Origin: Prunella strophiata
Lineage: Eukaryota > Chordata > Aves > Passeriformes > Prunellidae
Direction of reading: 5' to 3'
DNA: 64,000 bases
Assembly: GCA_036583965.1 (NCBI GenBank)
Contig: JAZBQD010000034.1
Location: forward strand, 14,259,040-14,323,039
Position numbers and translations under genes: made by a program. Shown here one piece after another: positions 12,261-27,300 of this stretch. Under the pieces are notes generated by a model. That model was not told the DNA's origin. It made no database searches and saw nothing but the letters and a program-made list of their open reading frames with translations. Each line of letters starts with the position of its first letter. Within the stretch, counting starts at the first letter, position 1.

Positions 12261-15200
12261 TATATTATTCTCAATATCCTCTCCAATATTCTCTCTATGA
12301 ACCAGAAGCCAGTGCTCTGCTCCCACATTGCAGCTGTGCCCACAGAGAAGATCTCACAGTCAGAGAAGCAGAGCTTGTGCAGATCCCAGCCTGAGGAGCT
12401 CTCCATGCACTCCCAGGGGTCAGAGGCCATTCCCATCTCTCACCTGGCACCAGAGCCCCAGCCTGTCCCAGGGCCAGCAGAGGCTCCAGGGCCATCCCAG
12501 CTGCAGGGTGGCAGCCCCAGGCTGGCTTTGTGGTGCAGAGCAGGGCACAAGGAAAGCCAGCAGCAGTGGGCTGGGCTATTGCATTATCTCACCAGTCAAT
12601 CATTGACCACAGGGCTCCTTCTGCCTCTGCTCCTGGCTGCCTGCCACGGCTCCCACGTGGGCACCGCTGAAAAATTCCATGAAAATGCTGCCAAGGCCAC
12701 AGAGGAGAGACCAGGTGAGGCCTCTCCACCCCAAAGCACTCCTGTGCATCCCACCAGGGTGTCCCCACTCCAGGAGCATCCCCAGCCTGAGGTCACTGCA
12801 CATGGGCCAAGAGCCCTCACTCTGGGGCAGTTGAGAAGCACTGCTAGGCAAAAATTAATTAAATCCAACTGAAAGTAGTTAGATTTAATTCAACAAAGGA
12901 GTTAGATTTGATTTTCTTAAAAGATTATGTACTGTTTTCTTAGGGGGGAGGAAAAAGGGCTGTACAGTAAAAGTACAGCTCAAGGCAACTTTGAAGATGT
13001 GTTTTATATGTTACAGTTTTTGTTTTGTGGGGCTTTTTAATTATTTCTAAATATTTTGTTCATAAAAGTGCACAGGAAGGCACACAGAAGGCTTTCATCT
13101 ATGTTGTGTGACTCTGAATCAGCTTCAAGCCCCTGCAATGAATTCTTTCTGCCTCCAAATATATGTGATGAAGCCTGATATAATTTATAATGGCCTTATT
13201 CAGTGAGATGAATTCCCACTAGTTTCCAGATGGGCTTAAAAAATAAGCTGATTTTGTGCCACTATTTTTTCCCTGAAAACTAAGCTGGATAATGCCATGC
13301 AGGGCAGAGCTCTGTGATTTGTTATGTACTGTCTCTCCAGGGAACACTGGGCATTCCTTCCACATTTCCTACAAAAATAACCTGCTGACCTGTGGCTGTG
13401 TTGTTTTTACACGTTGGAAGGACAAAAGGGGTCTCCAGGTGGGGCACAGGCTGAGCCTTTGGGCTGTGCCTGGCTGTTGTATTGCACTGAATAGTTTATT
13501 TAGTTGTTGTTTTGCTCCCAGATCATTCTTACAGCTGGCCTCCCCTGCTCTCCAGCAGGGCAGAGAGAGCCTGGAACTGCCTTCACTGCAGAGCAGCTGG
13601 ACAGGACAGGGATCCTTTTGTTGGTAGTCTCAATCCACTTCTCCTGAGCATGATGAGCCTCTGCAATACTATTCACTGATTGTTAATTTAATTCATATTT
13701 CATGTTTTTCTGTGAGCAATCACCTCTTCAAAGCTCTGTAGACAAATAGGCCATCCCACAGCTCAATTCTTTTCACCAGCATGAGTTCAGTAACTCCCCA
13801 AGTATGGAGAAGGGCTCCTGAGAAGTTACTCAGTAACTAACTCAGTGTTTAGTCATTGCATTTAATGGTATTTTCACACAGCAGTGACTTGGTATCTGAT
13901 CAAGTGTTCTGCAATAGGAGGAAAGGGGACATTTCCAGCAGCCCGAGAAATGAGAAGGAAAAAAATCCTGCACTGGGGGAAAAGGCAAACCTGAGCAGTT
14001 CTCCTGGCAGGTGATGAGCAGAACTCTGGTCTGGGGGCAGAGCTGGCAGCTCAGTGGTGCCTCCTCTGCACAGGAGCTTTTGCACATTCCTTTTGCCAGT
14101 GGAACAGTTGTGCAGGTCCTTCAGAGAAGGTTTGGGACAGTGCAGCAGACAAGCCTGGCCTCAGCCCTACAGGAATAACCCAGGTTCCAGCACACCCCAT
14201 GAGAAAACAGAGGCAGTCAAAGGCATCATTCCACCCTGCACCTCAGAGAGTTAATTCAGCAGCTCCTGCCTCTCCCAGCAGCTGAACCCTGCAGCAGTTA
14301 CTCACTCTTGGGAGTTTGGTTTGGCTCTGGGATTTGTCACACATCTTTGTAAGGTTTAGGCCCTTATATACAAGGAGATTTGTAAAGACATTTCAACACA
14401 TCAGAACAGTCCAGAATTTTCCAGACACAGCAGAGTGCCTGACTTCTGTCTCTGTGAGACAGCTGTGCAGACATCCAGGTTCAAGGGTCCTTCAATGAAG
14501 TGTCTCTTGTATGTTAACTGGGGATGAACACACTCCTCTTACCACACTGTTGTCAGGATAAACCCCTTAAAAACTCTGGGAGTCCTGAAAGCAAACACAG
14601 TCCCTGCATAGCCCGAGGGTGCTGAAAGCCTCTGCAAGGTGCAGAGTGTCAGCAGATCACCTGAAACTCTGCAAAGCCTTGGGAAAACAGCCCTGTCACC
14701 ACAGGGTCACCCAGCCTGAGCTCTAAAGCAGTGGACATTTCACCAGTAACTCACACTAATGCACAGCACTGTGAGTGTGACAATAGCATTCACCAGTTAT
14801 AAAATATTCCCAACAACAAATCACATGTTCCAAATGCTCCTCCTCCCTTATAAACCAGCTGCCTTGTAAAGAAGATATTAAATGTTTCACCTGGTCTGCA
14901 GCTGTAGTGGTGGGTTTCTCACAGAGGCAAATTGTTCCAAGGCTGGATTCCAGGAGGGCTCTGCAGTCACCCTCACACGTGGAGCACAGGGCAGAGCTAA
15001 CAGGGAGCAGGTGGGAGCTCCTTTAGGGCCCCAAGTGCCACAGTAAATCCATGTGTCACAAGTGTTAGCCATTAAACCTTCCCACTGCCTTCACATGAAG
15101 TACTGTAGGATTTGGGCTGAATAATTGCTCTTTGCTCTATCCTTGGATTCAGTCACAGGGTAAGATGTTTAATGACTAATAATGACTGAATGAGATGTGA

Positions 15201-18200
15201 TGGGGACATCCCCAAAGAGAGAATTTACAGCTGCTCTTGGCAATTAAAAACACACATTAGTGTCAGAGAACATGACAGAAGCAAGGCAAAAACCTCACCC
15301 CTGTACCAGCCATGAGTGCTCCACCATCCATTCTTCACCACTAGGAAACAACCAAAGGATTCTCAGGATATTTACAAATAGCAAAGTTTGCTTAGGTTTG
15401 CAATTGACAAACTTATGGTGGTAACCATAATAAGCAGGGCCAAGAGTTAAAATAAACAAGGGATTTTATAAAAGCAACAGAGGCTGACGTTCATTTTCCT
15501 TCTCCTTTGGTACCTAAACTTCTAGAGTACATTGATGTGTTTTCAAACTTTTCTCACACCCCAAAATATTGATATACATGGTGGATTTCTTAACTGAAAG
15601 CTAAGACTTTCAGGAAAGCCTTGAATGTTTACAGCTGGTGCTTCCAGAGTGCATAAAATCTCATGACACCCCTGATAACCATGTCAGGGGCTGCCTTGGG
15701 CACAACTTTCATTTCTGAGCACTGCCATGGTCACTGCACAAAACTGCTTGAGAGTAGAAAAGCAATAATCAGGATTATAGGCCAAAGTTTGCATCTTAAT
15801 GCTGCTTTACAGGTTTGCTGCCTAATCTGCACTGTGCTGTGTCCTGCACTCATGTGCAGCTCCTGAAAGCAGGAATTTACAGTTCTGGATCAAACCTGCA
15901 GCCACCAACGCTCAGCACAAGCAGGGTGATGCCTGCTTCCCCTTCCCTGGCACCCCACCTTCTGCCACTGCCCCTTTCCTGCCCCTGGACAGTGCCAACA
16001 CCACAGAAATAGGTTCAGGCAGCAGGGGCAGCAGAGAAACCCAGCATTAAAATAATTTCTCATGGCTGTGACTGACTCTCCTCTCAAAGAGTCCCAAAAA
16101 CACCAAACCACTACTGGTTGAACCCACAAGGGAGGATAAATTAGCCCCAGTGAGGAGCTGTGGGCAGGGCTGGCCAAAACCCCCCTGAGCCCTGCAGGGC
16201 TGCTCCCAGCACTTCTGCCTTCCCAGCCTTTTCTCCCAGGTGCTGGAAATGCAGTCCAGAGGGGAAAGAAAACAAATAGGAAATGCTGCCCCTAAGCCTC
16301 CCTTCAGCCAGGGGGCTGTTACCTCTCAGGGATGTTTTCATTCCTTGGCATCAGCTGGGATACAGATGGCTCTGCAGAACTAGGTCAGTGGCAGCACTGA
16401 AATCAAGGAAAAATAAAATTCCTGGAGTTTAGCCACCAAAACCATTCAAGTAACAGCAGCCTAATGGACAAAATGATATCCCTGAGAGATCTCATCAACC
16501 CCACTCTTCACAGATGGGGCTGCCCTGCCTAGTGACCACACCAGGACAGAGGACTAAGGCAGTGTCATTACCAACACAAAATCATTATTGTTTCACTAGA
16601 ATCCAATAATTCCTACAGGAGTTAATCCTTCTGCATGACCTTAAAACAGTACATAACCAACTTTCTTTTTACACTGCCTATTATCTAGTTAATTTGTAAT
16701 AGTTTGTAGTAGAAAGGTTGACAAAGTCACTGCTATTGTTCTAAGTCATCCTGATGTTCCATGGATCAAAGACAGGTCCCTGTGTTCCCTCAGTCCCTGG
16801 TTTAACACAAAATGTTCTGCAGCCAAAGCAGCTTAGGGGAGTTTCCTCTCCTCATGCTTCTTCCAAGGCTGGTTTCCCAATTCTCAGCACTCTAAGCAGT
16901 TGCAAGGAGCAGGGTTTTGGCTGCAGCATGGAGCAGGAGGAAGCAGCTATGTGCTGGGGAAAGCACACTTGCAAAAAACTGCCTTAAATTGATATGGCTT
17001 CTTTTAATCATGTAAATCTTCACTGGGAGTTTTGACTGAGTAAGGTTGTCTCTGGTAAAATATATAAGGGTAGATTTTTAGGTGGTAACAATCAAATGAC
17101 ATCTGGTAGCCTCATCAGAAAAGTAAACAAATATTTAGCCAACCAAATTTTGTTTTTCCATGTGAAACCATGCTGTAAGCACATTAAAGTACTACACCAG
17201 AAGTGTCTGGGCTCTTTGAAACCATAGGAAAATCTCCAGAGAATATCCTATCACACAGCACTGGAACATTTTCCCTTTCTGATTCAAGGGGCTGTGCCAG
17301 CCTAGATAAGTGGTTTTAATTAATTTCACCATTTAATATTTTTTCTCAAAGCAGCTGAACTTCATTTCATGTGGCTCACAGATCACCAGAGATCCCTGGG
17401 CCTCAGAGCAGAATCTGCTCAAGCCATTTAAATGGAATTGAGTCCAAGCTACTGCTGGAAGGGGAGAACTTGCCTTCACCCCTTCTCTCCCCTTCCTCCA
17501 CACCAGCCCTGCTGCAGCTCTAGAACTTGAGCTGAGCTGGTTCAGTTTGCTGATCTGGCAGAAGCTGATCAGGGTTTTTATTCAGTTTCCTGGTGGTTTA
17601 CTGAGCTGAGTTATCAGAGGAATTGGGTGAATTCTGACTCAATGTCAGGAGAAAGGAGAGAGAAGAGAGGGGAGAATGCTGCTGAGCTTCCTTCAGGATG
17701 AAAAGGAACATGGGCATGAAACACAAAGAGCATCAGGGGCTGTCCCTCCAGCCTGGGATCCCTGAGCTCTTTGCAGAGGTGTGTGCCTGGAACATGGATG
17801 TGTATCCAGAGCTCCACCATCAAACAGAGATTGACCAGAAATCTGCACTCAGTCTGACAATGATTTCACACACATTAATGGTAAAACTCTTCTCTTTGAA
17901 AGAGAGAGCCTTCAAGAAGTAATCAGGGCATTTTGCTCAGGGAATGTGTCATTCATCAGAAGCTGGATGCTCTCATTTTCCAGGTATTTATAAAACCAGA
18001 CTTTAAACACAACTTGTCACTACATTAAAAAAATATGTTCAGGAACTTCACTTGCAGACAGGTATTAAGAGTAGCACAAGGTGCAAATACACAGCTCCCA
18101 TGGGAAGGGTGATCTGTTTATTTGTTTGAACACTGTAACATGCCAGAGAAGTAAGAAGAGAGGGATGTGATGGCTCCCCTGGGGCAAGGGTCCAGCTGAA

Positions 18201-18699
18201 GAGCAGCAATGCCAGCTGCTGCCTGCTTTTGTCATCGTGTATGTGCTGCTCTCCTCTGCACTTGGGGATATAAATGCCAAGGGGGCTCCTGGCAGGCTGG
18301 CACTGCAGTTACAGAGCAAGGCAGCAGCTGATTTTTGCTTTCCCTCACAACACTCCAGCACAATGGGGCTTTGTTACAGGAGGCTACATAAATCCTGTGG
18401 TCATTAGATGTCAAAGAAAAAGGAGCATTACATGATGATGATGAAGTTCCAGATCCAGAGCAGGCAGCTCTGCCATGGTCCCAGACAAACCAAGGTTCAG
18501 CAATGAAGCCACAGCCCAGCAGTAGGGGGGGGCTTAAAGCCAAAATTGCCAGGGGACAACAGAGATACAGAACATGAAGGTCTGGCTTTTGAGGGCAGAC
18601 TAATTTGGGATAATGACTGACAACAGGTATTTCTTTCTCATGTGCTTTTGTTCCCTGCAGTGGAGTTTTCAAATGTGAGACCCAGCAGGATCTGATCTG
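12261..18699. other. Intergenic DNA, no gene recognised
   Basis: Mixed-composition unique sequence. An open frame at 12297-12872 follows the array but shows no domain, no codon-level conservation I can recognise and no splice structure. Other frames are under about 160 codons and unremarkable. I see no RNA gene. I also find no C1QTNF2 sequence (collagen repeat or C1q domain), although that gene flanks SLU7 in mammals. Confidence 0.5.
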
Positions 18700-18704
18700 T
18701 CCCT

Positions 18705-18885
18705 GCAATGTGGACTCTGGGTATGGACTCCTCCTTCCTGGAAGTGCTCAAGGCCAGGTTGGACAAAGCTTGGAGCAACCTGGTCTAGTGGAAAGTGTCC
18801 TGCTCAGGGCAGGCTGGGTGAAGCTAGGGATCTGTAAGGTCCCTTCCAACCCAAACCATCCTGTGAGTCTATCAATGTAGCTTTT
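18705..18885 (+). mobile_element. CR1 LINE fragment, 3' end, sense
   Basis: The sequence holds the CR1 tail in sense orientation: TGGAAGTGCTCAAGGCCAGG, TTGGACAAAGCTTGGAGCAA, then AAGGTCCCTTCCAACCCAAA and a degenerate octamer end (CCATCCTGTGAGTCTATCAATG). An A-rich run follows at about 18888-18914. It is 5'-truncated and non-coding. The left boundary is approximate. Confidence 0.88.
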
Positions 18886-18889
18886 GGAA

Positions 18890-21341
18890 AAAAAAAAAAA
18901 AAAAAATAAAAAATCAGGCTGTCTCCCAGTGCAACTTGAGCACATATTTTCACAAGTAAAAGCAATATTATTCTAGTAATCAAACAGTAAAAAGGGTCTC
19001 AGCAGGGCTCCAAGCAAACCTGGCTCATTAATACAAAACATTCAGATGTGATAAGAGTTAAGTTTGGCCAGGAGTCTGGAAATGCCAGTTAATCATTTAA
19101 ATTCTGGAGTTTCCCTGAACTTCAGAAGGCATTGGGATGACAGAATGATATCAAAGCCATTTTACACTTAATATTTTAGGAAGCACATATTTTCTTTTCT
19201 ATGAAACATTCCTGCTAATAAGAACCTTATCGTGCAAGCCATGCCCAATGGACATTTCCAAACATCTTTTTCAAGAGTTTTCACTATAGAAAAAAACTCA
19301 GGAACAAATTTCAAAATGCTTTTCATGTAGTAAAGTTGCAAGAAGTTATTAACAGAAAACAGGAAGCACACAAGGTGTCAGTTCTGAAAGTCCTATGAGG
19401 AGATATACAAGATGCTACACCTGACCTCTGCTTTTCAAATTTGATTTTATATACATTAAAAGAAGCAATTTTCCTAGGTACACCATGTGAAATTCCATTA
19501 GTTTCATCTAATGATGACAATTGACTTACAAACCTGGAAGAGGTTTCCTTTTTATTTAATACGTGCAAATTCCTTTTGTTTTTACACAGCTGTTTACCCA
19601 CTTCCATGCAGTAAGTTAAGGGCAGAAGGGAGCAAGTTGTTTATTTCCAGTTCCCTGCTCTATTGACCAGAGCAGATTTGCCCTGTTAGATAACTGTGCC
19701 CCAGGCCAGCTTTGTGGGCACTGCCAGGGTCACTTCAGGTTATGGTCACAGATTCTTAAGCCCAAGAGACCTGAGCAGAGCAGGAATAAGCTCAAATTCC
19801 ATTGGTGTGCTAGAAAAGATCCCACTGAGCCCCCCCAAACCCCCTGAGGCACCTCTGAAATACACCAAAGCAATTCCACAGCCCATGCTGCTTACCAGGG
19901 ACACGCAGGGATGGAGGTGTCTCCTCTGTGCTGGGGATCTGCCTGGGGGAAAGGAGAGCAGCTGGTGCCAAAGGAAGGGCAGGGAGGGACTGAGACATCC
20001 CAGAGTCACTCACATCCATGCACTCCTGAGCTGAACTCTGCTTCTGCATCTGTTGGATCTGTGGGGCTGCTCAGCCCTTGCTGGGAAATGCCACGTGGCA
20101 GAAATATGAACTGAGCTTCCTGAGGAACAGATGCTGCTTACAGAGAAAGTCAGTCTCCAGTTAATCAACTTATTTCAGTCAAGGGTTTGTAGGGAATTCT
20201 CATAAGATTGGAACTGGAAACTCAGAATTTTGCACAAGCAGAAGCATGAGACGTGAACCTTGTCAGCCAAGATCTGCCTGGAACTGCTTTTTGGCATTGT
20301 CCCATCACACTCATCTTCAGTCTGACAAATGAATCAGTTAAGCAAGAATTCCTTCAAATCATATCAGAAATCACTTTTCCAGCTTATCTACCAAAAAAAA
20401 AAGAAACCCTTGAAAGTACAGGATTTTGTTTTTGTGCCAATTCCCTCCAAATTAACCCCTTTTCCCCCACAAGGTATTCAAAACCATCGAAGAATGACCA
20501 ACTTTTAATTAGTTAAAAGGGAAATCTCCTACTTTAAGGACTAACATTGCCAAACCAAAGCAGATGCTGCTTCACGTTCTCACACGGGATTAGAGCCTGA
20601 CACTTGGTGTCACACCATGTAACAGGACACTGGCATCAAAAGGAAACCCAAGAACTCAGGTCTTTGCAATTGAAATGTCTGTGGAAATCCATCTGAAGAA
20701 ACAGCTGGAATTTAAAAACTCTACAGTCAGCTTCTCCTAACCCTTTAATTTAAAAGGCTAGACAGCACTTAAGATCTTTATATGCTTTAATCAGAACAAA
20801 GCAATTAACTTTTACATTTCCAAAGTACTTACTGCAAAGTGATCAAAAAACTATGTATTCTTTTACAGTCATGATACAGGCTTTACAAGTAAGAAGATCC
20901 AATAGTAGTTGTGTCAATTTTTTGTCAACAATTTTTGTTCTATATTGACACCTGCTGACCATTTCTTCTGACTAGTCAGTTTTACTGTATCACAACTTTA
21001 TGCATTAGTTGGCCAAATATATATATATATACATATTAGTTGGCCAAATAAACCAAGGATTTCAGTCAGATCTCCTTCAACATCTTACAGAGTGGGTGCA
21101 TGTATTTCATCTATACATATGTTACATATATGTGTGTGTGTATATGTGCCTGTATTTGTATACATACACACACATTTACAAAACTCCAGTAAATCTGGGA
21201 CTGCTCATGGCTGCTGAAAGAAGCTTTCACAAATTTCTTCAGAGCACAGGAAGGTTTCTGTCATGGGCAAGGGAATCAAGTGTCCAGAGAGTTGTAAACA
21301 ACTGGGAAAAGCCTCGTGTACTGGAATGGTGCCTCCTGTGG
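18890..21341 (-). other. Downstream flank of SLU7, including its 3' UTR
   Basis: The SLU7 stop codon is at 21344-21342, so the 3' UTR lies left of it. I find no AATAAA on the minus strand in the first 1.3 kb. ATTAAA variants occur on the minus strand at about 20791-20786, 20749-20744 and 20509-20504, any of which could serve. AATAAA first appears on the minus strand near 19640 and 19555. An AT/TG simple repeat patch lies at about 21018-21175. Confidence 0.45.
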
Positions 21342-24300
21342 CTACTGCCCAAGGAAAGAGGCCATGGGGTCATCAGGTCTCTGCCTTTTCATTCTGTAGG
21401 CCTCCATCTCCTCTTCTGTTGGCTCCCTGGTTTCATACTGGCTGTTGTATGGTCTCTTCCTCTCATCTAACTGCATGATTTCTTTGATGTGGAGAAGTCG
21501 AGCCTCTTCTGCATTTAGAGCCTGAAATGAGAGCAAAGGGAATCAAAAATTCATGCACTGAAAGTTAAACCAAAAAAACCCTAACAGTGAAGGTTTGTCT
21601 TAGATTCTTGTATGATGGACAAGGAGCAAGCACAAGGGTGGGATAAGCAATGCACATCTGTCTGGCTCACCCACAGCACATTTCACTTAATGTTCACTTT
21701 TTAGTGTTTAATGTAAAATGATGGTAAAATGCTATTTAGTAAACAAGACACTATAATCTCTTTCCAAATGTCAAAATCAAGTAAGAAACTGACAGGATTT
21801 ACCTAAAAATGATCCTGATCTACCAAGTATAAATTGTTAGTTTTTTGTTATATGTTTGGGGTTTTAGTTTTTAAATGCTATGTGCTATCTCATTCCTCAA
21901 ACTACTACTGTTGCTACTGGAAAAGAAGGTGCATTTGTACCCTGCTTTAATTAAGCATAATTTTAACAGGTTTCCTCTCAGAGCAGCCTGAGGCAGGCTG
22001 CTGTGGCCACAGGAACACACTGCTGCTCAGAGTGGATGGCCTGGGGCATGGGTTTATTACATCAGCTGTGAGACTGGGCCAAGCCTGGGATACAAAGTGC
22101 TAAATGAAGATTTAACACTGCCTTTGATCTCTCCATCTTTCTTCAATACACAAATCATTGTGTTCTGCAATGTCTTTTAGAGACCTACATAGGTCTATAA
22201 AGGTGCCTAGACATGAAAAGTTGTAAGTCATCTAAATTAAGTCTTCAAAACAAAATATTTATTGGAGTTTTGCCTGAGGAATAGGGGATGGACTTTAGAA
22301 CATCTAACAGCATTTTAAATTTAATTTAGCTCAAAATTAGCATCAAACTACTCCATGGTATATCACCAAGAACTACATGATAGGCTTCATAAAACTGATG
22401 CTGTAAAATATATCATGTTCCTTTTGCCACAAAGCCACTGAAGATTATAGTGCACCTTTTTTAGTTTTTCTTGCTTCTTTTTCTCTTCACCCTCACTGTC
22501 AGAATTTGAGCTCTTCTTGTGCTTCTTCTTTTTCTTCTCTTTCTGTTTCTCTTGGTGGATCTGTAAGGTGGGAAACAAGTTACTGTTAAGATTCAACTTG
22601 CCAACATTAATAATGCCCAAACCACTAAATCCAAACTTCCATTAATGCTATTTGAGATCCTAGTTTTCAATGGAGATGTTAATGCTCTAATAATGCATTA
22701 GTACTTTTCAGGCTTAGTATGACTCTACAGAATTTTGTAGATAAAATGTTGAGAAGTATCTGTCTTCCTGAGAAAGGGAAACATCCTACCTCCATCAGTG
22801 TTTTGGGTTTTGTCATGTGTTCTTCCTCCTCAGGCTGCTCCTCCATTAAACTTGCCTCTGTATTCTACACAACAGACAAGAACAAGGATACCCTGTTACT
22901 GACCACATCTGAAAGGGGAAGGACAAAAAAAAAAAATCCCACAAACCACTAAAAAACCAACCTCCCTCAAAAAACAAAACAGTCTAAACCTTAAGTAAGG
23001 AATATGAATGCTTTTAGCTCTTCCCACATGAATAAACAAGAGAATACTTACAGCAATTTCCTTCCCAGCTTCTCCTGTACAGTAGGAGAACTTGACAAAA
23101 GAGTGGCAGCACTTGTAGCCCCACTTGCCTTCTTTCCAGTATGAACCCCAAATGCACTGCAAGAGAACACACCACACAGTTACTCCTGTAAGAGGCAGGC
23201 TAAAATCTACTCCCGAGCTGATATCCTGGTAAGTCAATTACTCAAACAGTCCAAAAGGAAGCTAATAGAAATACTTTTGCTATTTTACATGAACCTTACA
23301 GGTACACTGTCAAAAAAGAACCACAACAGGATGTGGTCAACTTATATTCAAAGTGGAAGGCAAATAGAGTAATTTCCCCTTTAGTTTAAGATTGCCATGG
23401 CAACTCTCCAAATTCACATCACAACTATGACAATTTGAAGTTTCTCCTTAACAGAAAAGGGAGAGTGTCACATTGAGACAGGAGAAATGTACTTGGTGTA
23501 TTAATTATATTGTACTGCATCCTAATATACCTCCAATGGGATGGTATTTAATTTTAAAAAAATTTAACACAACCTAGGACTTACTGTATGGTTGTTGATC
23601 TTCACATCCTCTTCGTACTTAGAACAAGCAATAGCTTTCTCTTGTCCTTTGATGACTGTTCCATGCCTAGAATACTCCACATAATCTTCTGTTTGAGCTA
23701 ACAGCAGTTCAGCTGGAGGGGCATCTAAATGTTCTTGTCCTCCATACTAAATGCAAATAGAAATGACATATAGTAGTTTTGGGAAAAAATCAGCACCTTT
23801 GGTACCTTGTCAAGAATGCACGAAAGTGTACAGAGACAGTTTAATCTTTAGTGAAGAGTTATGACAGAAATATACAATTTCCTATGGCCACTGTGGTGTC
23901 TTTTGGTGTTTAGTTTTGTGGGGTTTTTGGTGTGCATGTGGTTTTTTTGTTTGTTTTTGTTTTGTTTTATGCTTGGAGAATGACAACAGTGATACTCCTC
24001 ATTCAAAGCAGAAAATCTTTAGAGACCAAGCCAAAGACCAGCTTGGGTAGAACCAGAGCAATACTTCCCATCCCTCTCCAAACCTGAATGTTGACATAGT
24101 TAGAATCTAAATGGATTATTTAGGTCTTTTCCAGTTGTCCAAAGATCAAGTTGCAAAATATAAAGTAAGTATTTATCTAAAAGACTGTACTCAAAATTTG
24201 AGTTGAAAAGAAATTCAGATTTCTTCAGTGGAGAAATTCTGACAGTTTAGGGAAGAGCTCCCAATAATATAAATACCAACAGACCTTCAGAGGTCCCTAT

Positions 24301-27300
24301 ACTAAATAAAATTCATCAATTGATGAGACAGTGTGTATAAATATAAAAATATTTGAAGTCTAAGCTACTGAGAACAGCTGATGCCCTCTCACATAGGATT
24401 AGTAATCTTACTTGCTCCCCAAGACGCAGACTTCAAAGAGAATTCCCATTAAATAAACCCAAACTCCTATTACCTTCTCTAGGATGCTTTCTTTCTGCTG
24501 TGCCTTGAAATCTTCTTTTTTCACTTTGAAAGATTTATAAAGGAGTTCTAATTTTGTAGGGTCTGCTTGAAGGTGAACTTCAGAGCCTTTGTCGTAAGCC
24601 TCCCAGGCAAACACTGCGTACACAAAAGGTTCCATTCAATACTTACTCTAAAACTGACATGCACATTCAAATTACATTCTGTAATTATGAAGCAATTTGA
24701 AAGAAGGCCTCAGTCTATAAAGATTTATTTATTTCTCTTTTGCAAGAAAGCAGCATTGTTAAGTATTTTAAGTCAATTTCCTTCAAAAAACCCCAAGCCC
24801 AAACCGCACTTACGCTGGGTCTGTGCCATTGAAATGGTATCGCCTGTGTAGCGAACGAAGTTGTCACCTGCATAACCAACTCTGCAGAAAAGAACACAAT
24901 TCTTAGCATTTGGAATGGGATTTCCTCTCAAATACCAACACACAAGTGCAGCAGTAAAGTAAAGATTCTCTTGTGCATTAGGAGTTGAGAACAGAAGGAG
25001 AAGAAGGTGCATTCAACTCAATACATGAAACAAAAGCCTACACTCCCTGCAAAACCATGAAAGCATTGGGCACCCACTCAAAAACTGTCATGTCTGTGTT
25101 CAAGGGACATGTGACACAGCCCTGAAATTCTGTCTGAGATGCCAAGCTTGGACCTAGCTACACAATAAATATGCACAAACAGTCTGTGAGATCCTCACTT
25201 CTGGATTTCTGACTGTTTAAACCAGACTCAGTATATGTGTCTGAGTTTAAGAAAGCCTGGGATAACTGTACTGCTCTCAGTAAAGTGAGACACTTGTGCA
25301 CAGCTCTTGAAGAGATGCACAGACAGCACATGAAACACACACTGAGGATCAAAAAATGCTAGCAATCCAATGTCCCACTCTTTCATCTTCCCAAAGCCAC
25401 TCTGAAAAATTTAGTCTGCAAAGCTGTGGCAGAAATTTAGATTCAACAAAGGTCAAATTATGATTTGATAGAAAAGCAAAAGCATCTGCATCTAAAAAAA
25501 AGAATTGACTGGCATTACTCTAGCTGGGGGCAAGGAGAGGTGGAAAGAGCAATATTTGCTATCATTTAGGTACTGCCATTCTATTTCAGGCAGCGAGCTA
25601 ATCCAATACTGCTCTCTGAATACATGTTTTACTCACAGCCTGTTTGCTCTGTATGTTCCCACCACAATACAGATCAAGTGTCTGACTTGGGGTTTAAGGG
25701 AGACAGCCAAGTGTGCAGCCAGAAGCCAGCCTATGGCAGCTTTAATTAAGCTGTCTAGACAATGCCAAAGCTTTCACACTGCATTTTCTATGCAGAATCC
25801 ATTAATGCAGGAGGAATCTTATTCCTAATTCAAGTATTTTGTTAGGTACCATAAACACATCATGCTAGTTTCCAGAACCAAGAAACAAGGGATAAAGTTT
25901 AAGATTTGGTTACTAAAATACTTTACATAAACATAATTATTGTTTACAGGCATCACCTCTAGATGCAGCAGTGTCCTAGCCCATGTACAGATAATGACAC
26001 TAAACCATGGTCCACATATCCCTAAAGATTAAGGATCAGTCAGTATTACAAAAACAGCACTTTTATATACTAAACCAAACTGTGTTCCTAAGTAAAACAG
26101 GTTTTTTTCTAGGTTTACTAATATGTGTATAAGTAACTGACTAGAAATTCATTAGCTAAAGGACATACAGGTAGAGGAAAATATAAAACTATTAATCTCA
26201 TTTTTAAGAGTTTTGTTTGATATACAAGCATGACCTCATTTTAACTTACTCATCTGGATTCTTGCCTGTGTTGGCATAAGGGTTCTCCCTCATTGCTCTT
26301 GTTTTGGGATCATAATAAGCTGAGTTTGGATCTAGATTCCTCAAGTACTAGAGAAAAAAAAAACAACACAAAAGATACTTAATGATTATGATTTTGAAAG
26401 AACTGAGGTTACTCCTGCATCCTCCAGTTTAGATGTTTTAAGAAGTTCTATTTAAGCAAAAGGATGACCATGATGAAGTCATAACGTGGGCAGGAACAGA
26501 ACTGAGAATAGACCTTAACTTCCAAACCCCTAGACCCATAAAGTCATTAATAACTGAATGTGTAATTTGTTGAAATTACCTCTCAGGAATACAGAAGAAG
26601 ATCTGCACAGAACTCTGTACTCACTTTGGCAATGTCCTCCCGAATACGCAGATTTCGGACTGTGATGCGTCTTTTCGAGTCAAAGTTCTGCCCAGGCATA
26701 TCAATGTCATCTGCATATTTGTCTTCATCTTCATCTTCACTGTTATGATCTCTTTCCTGAAGAGAAATAGAAAATTTCTAACTAAAAGAGTTCCTTCACT
26801 CTGGAGACATGTATGAGAATCTGATTTCAGTGGTTTCCTTAAAATTCTGCAATCCCTGTAGTTACAAGGTGGCACAATTTACCTGGGCTTAAGTGTGCTC
26901 TCAGGCTAATCTAACATTCAACACTTCAGAAGCACTCTTGTTAAAGAATTTTCACTTCCTTCTATGGAAATAGTTATCAAAACATAACTATGATGATGTT
27001 AAGAAAATAGTTATTTTGGTCAAAATATAATGTGTGTTAAAATGTAGTTATGTACTTGCATCTCTAAAGTTTGACAACACACAGGAATTAAAACAAAAAG
27101 CCTCTTTAAGAAATCCAGCAACCTCTGCCCAAAACAAGAGGTAGGCAGTGGCATAGACACAACATTCAAACCCTTGTGCCACCCTTGTTTTACTGCTCCA
27201 CTAACTAGAGGTTCCTTCTTTGCCCATGGTGTGATGCAGTGGGTAATCATCTTACTGTCTGTGAATTTGATTCCTCTTCTCCCCACTGGTGTCTTGGGGA

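Noticed and set aside
10826..12394. Two plus-strand frames of 449-522 codons, Pro/Asn/Thr-rich
   Set aside because: Products of the 32-bp minisatellite, with frame changes at each A-run length change and no conserved domain.
12297..12872. 191-codon plus-strand frame after the 32-bp array
   Set aside because: No domain or homology recognised; GC-rich chance frame.
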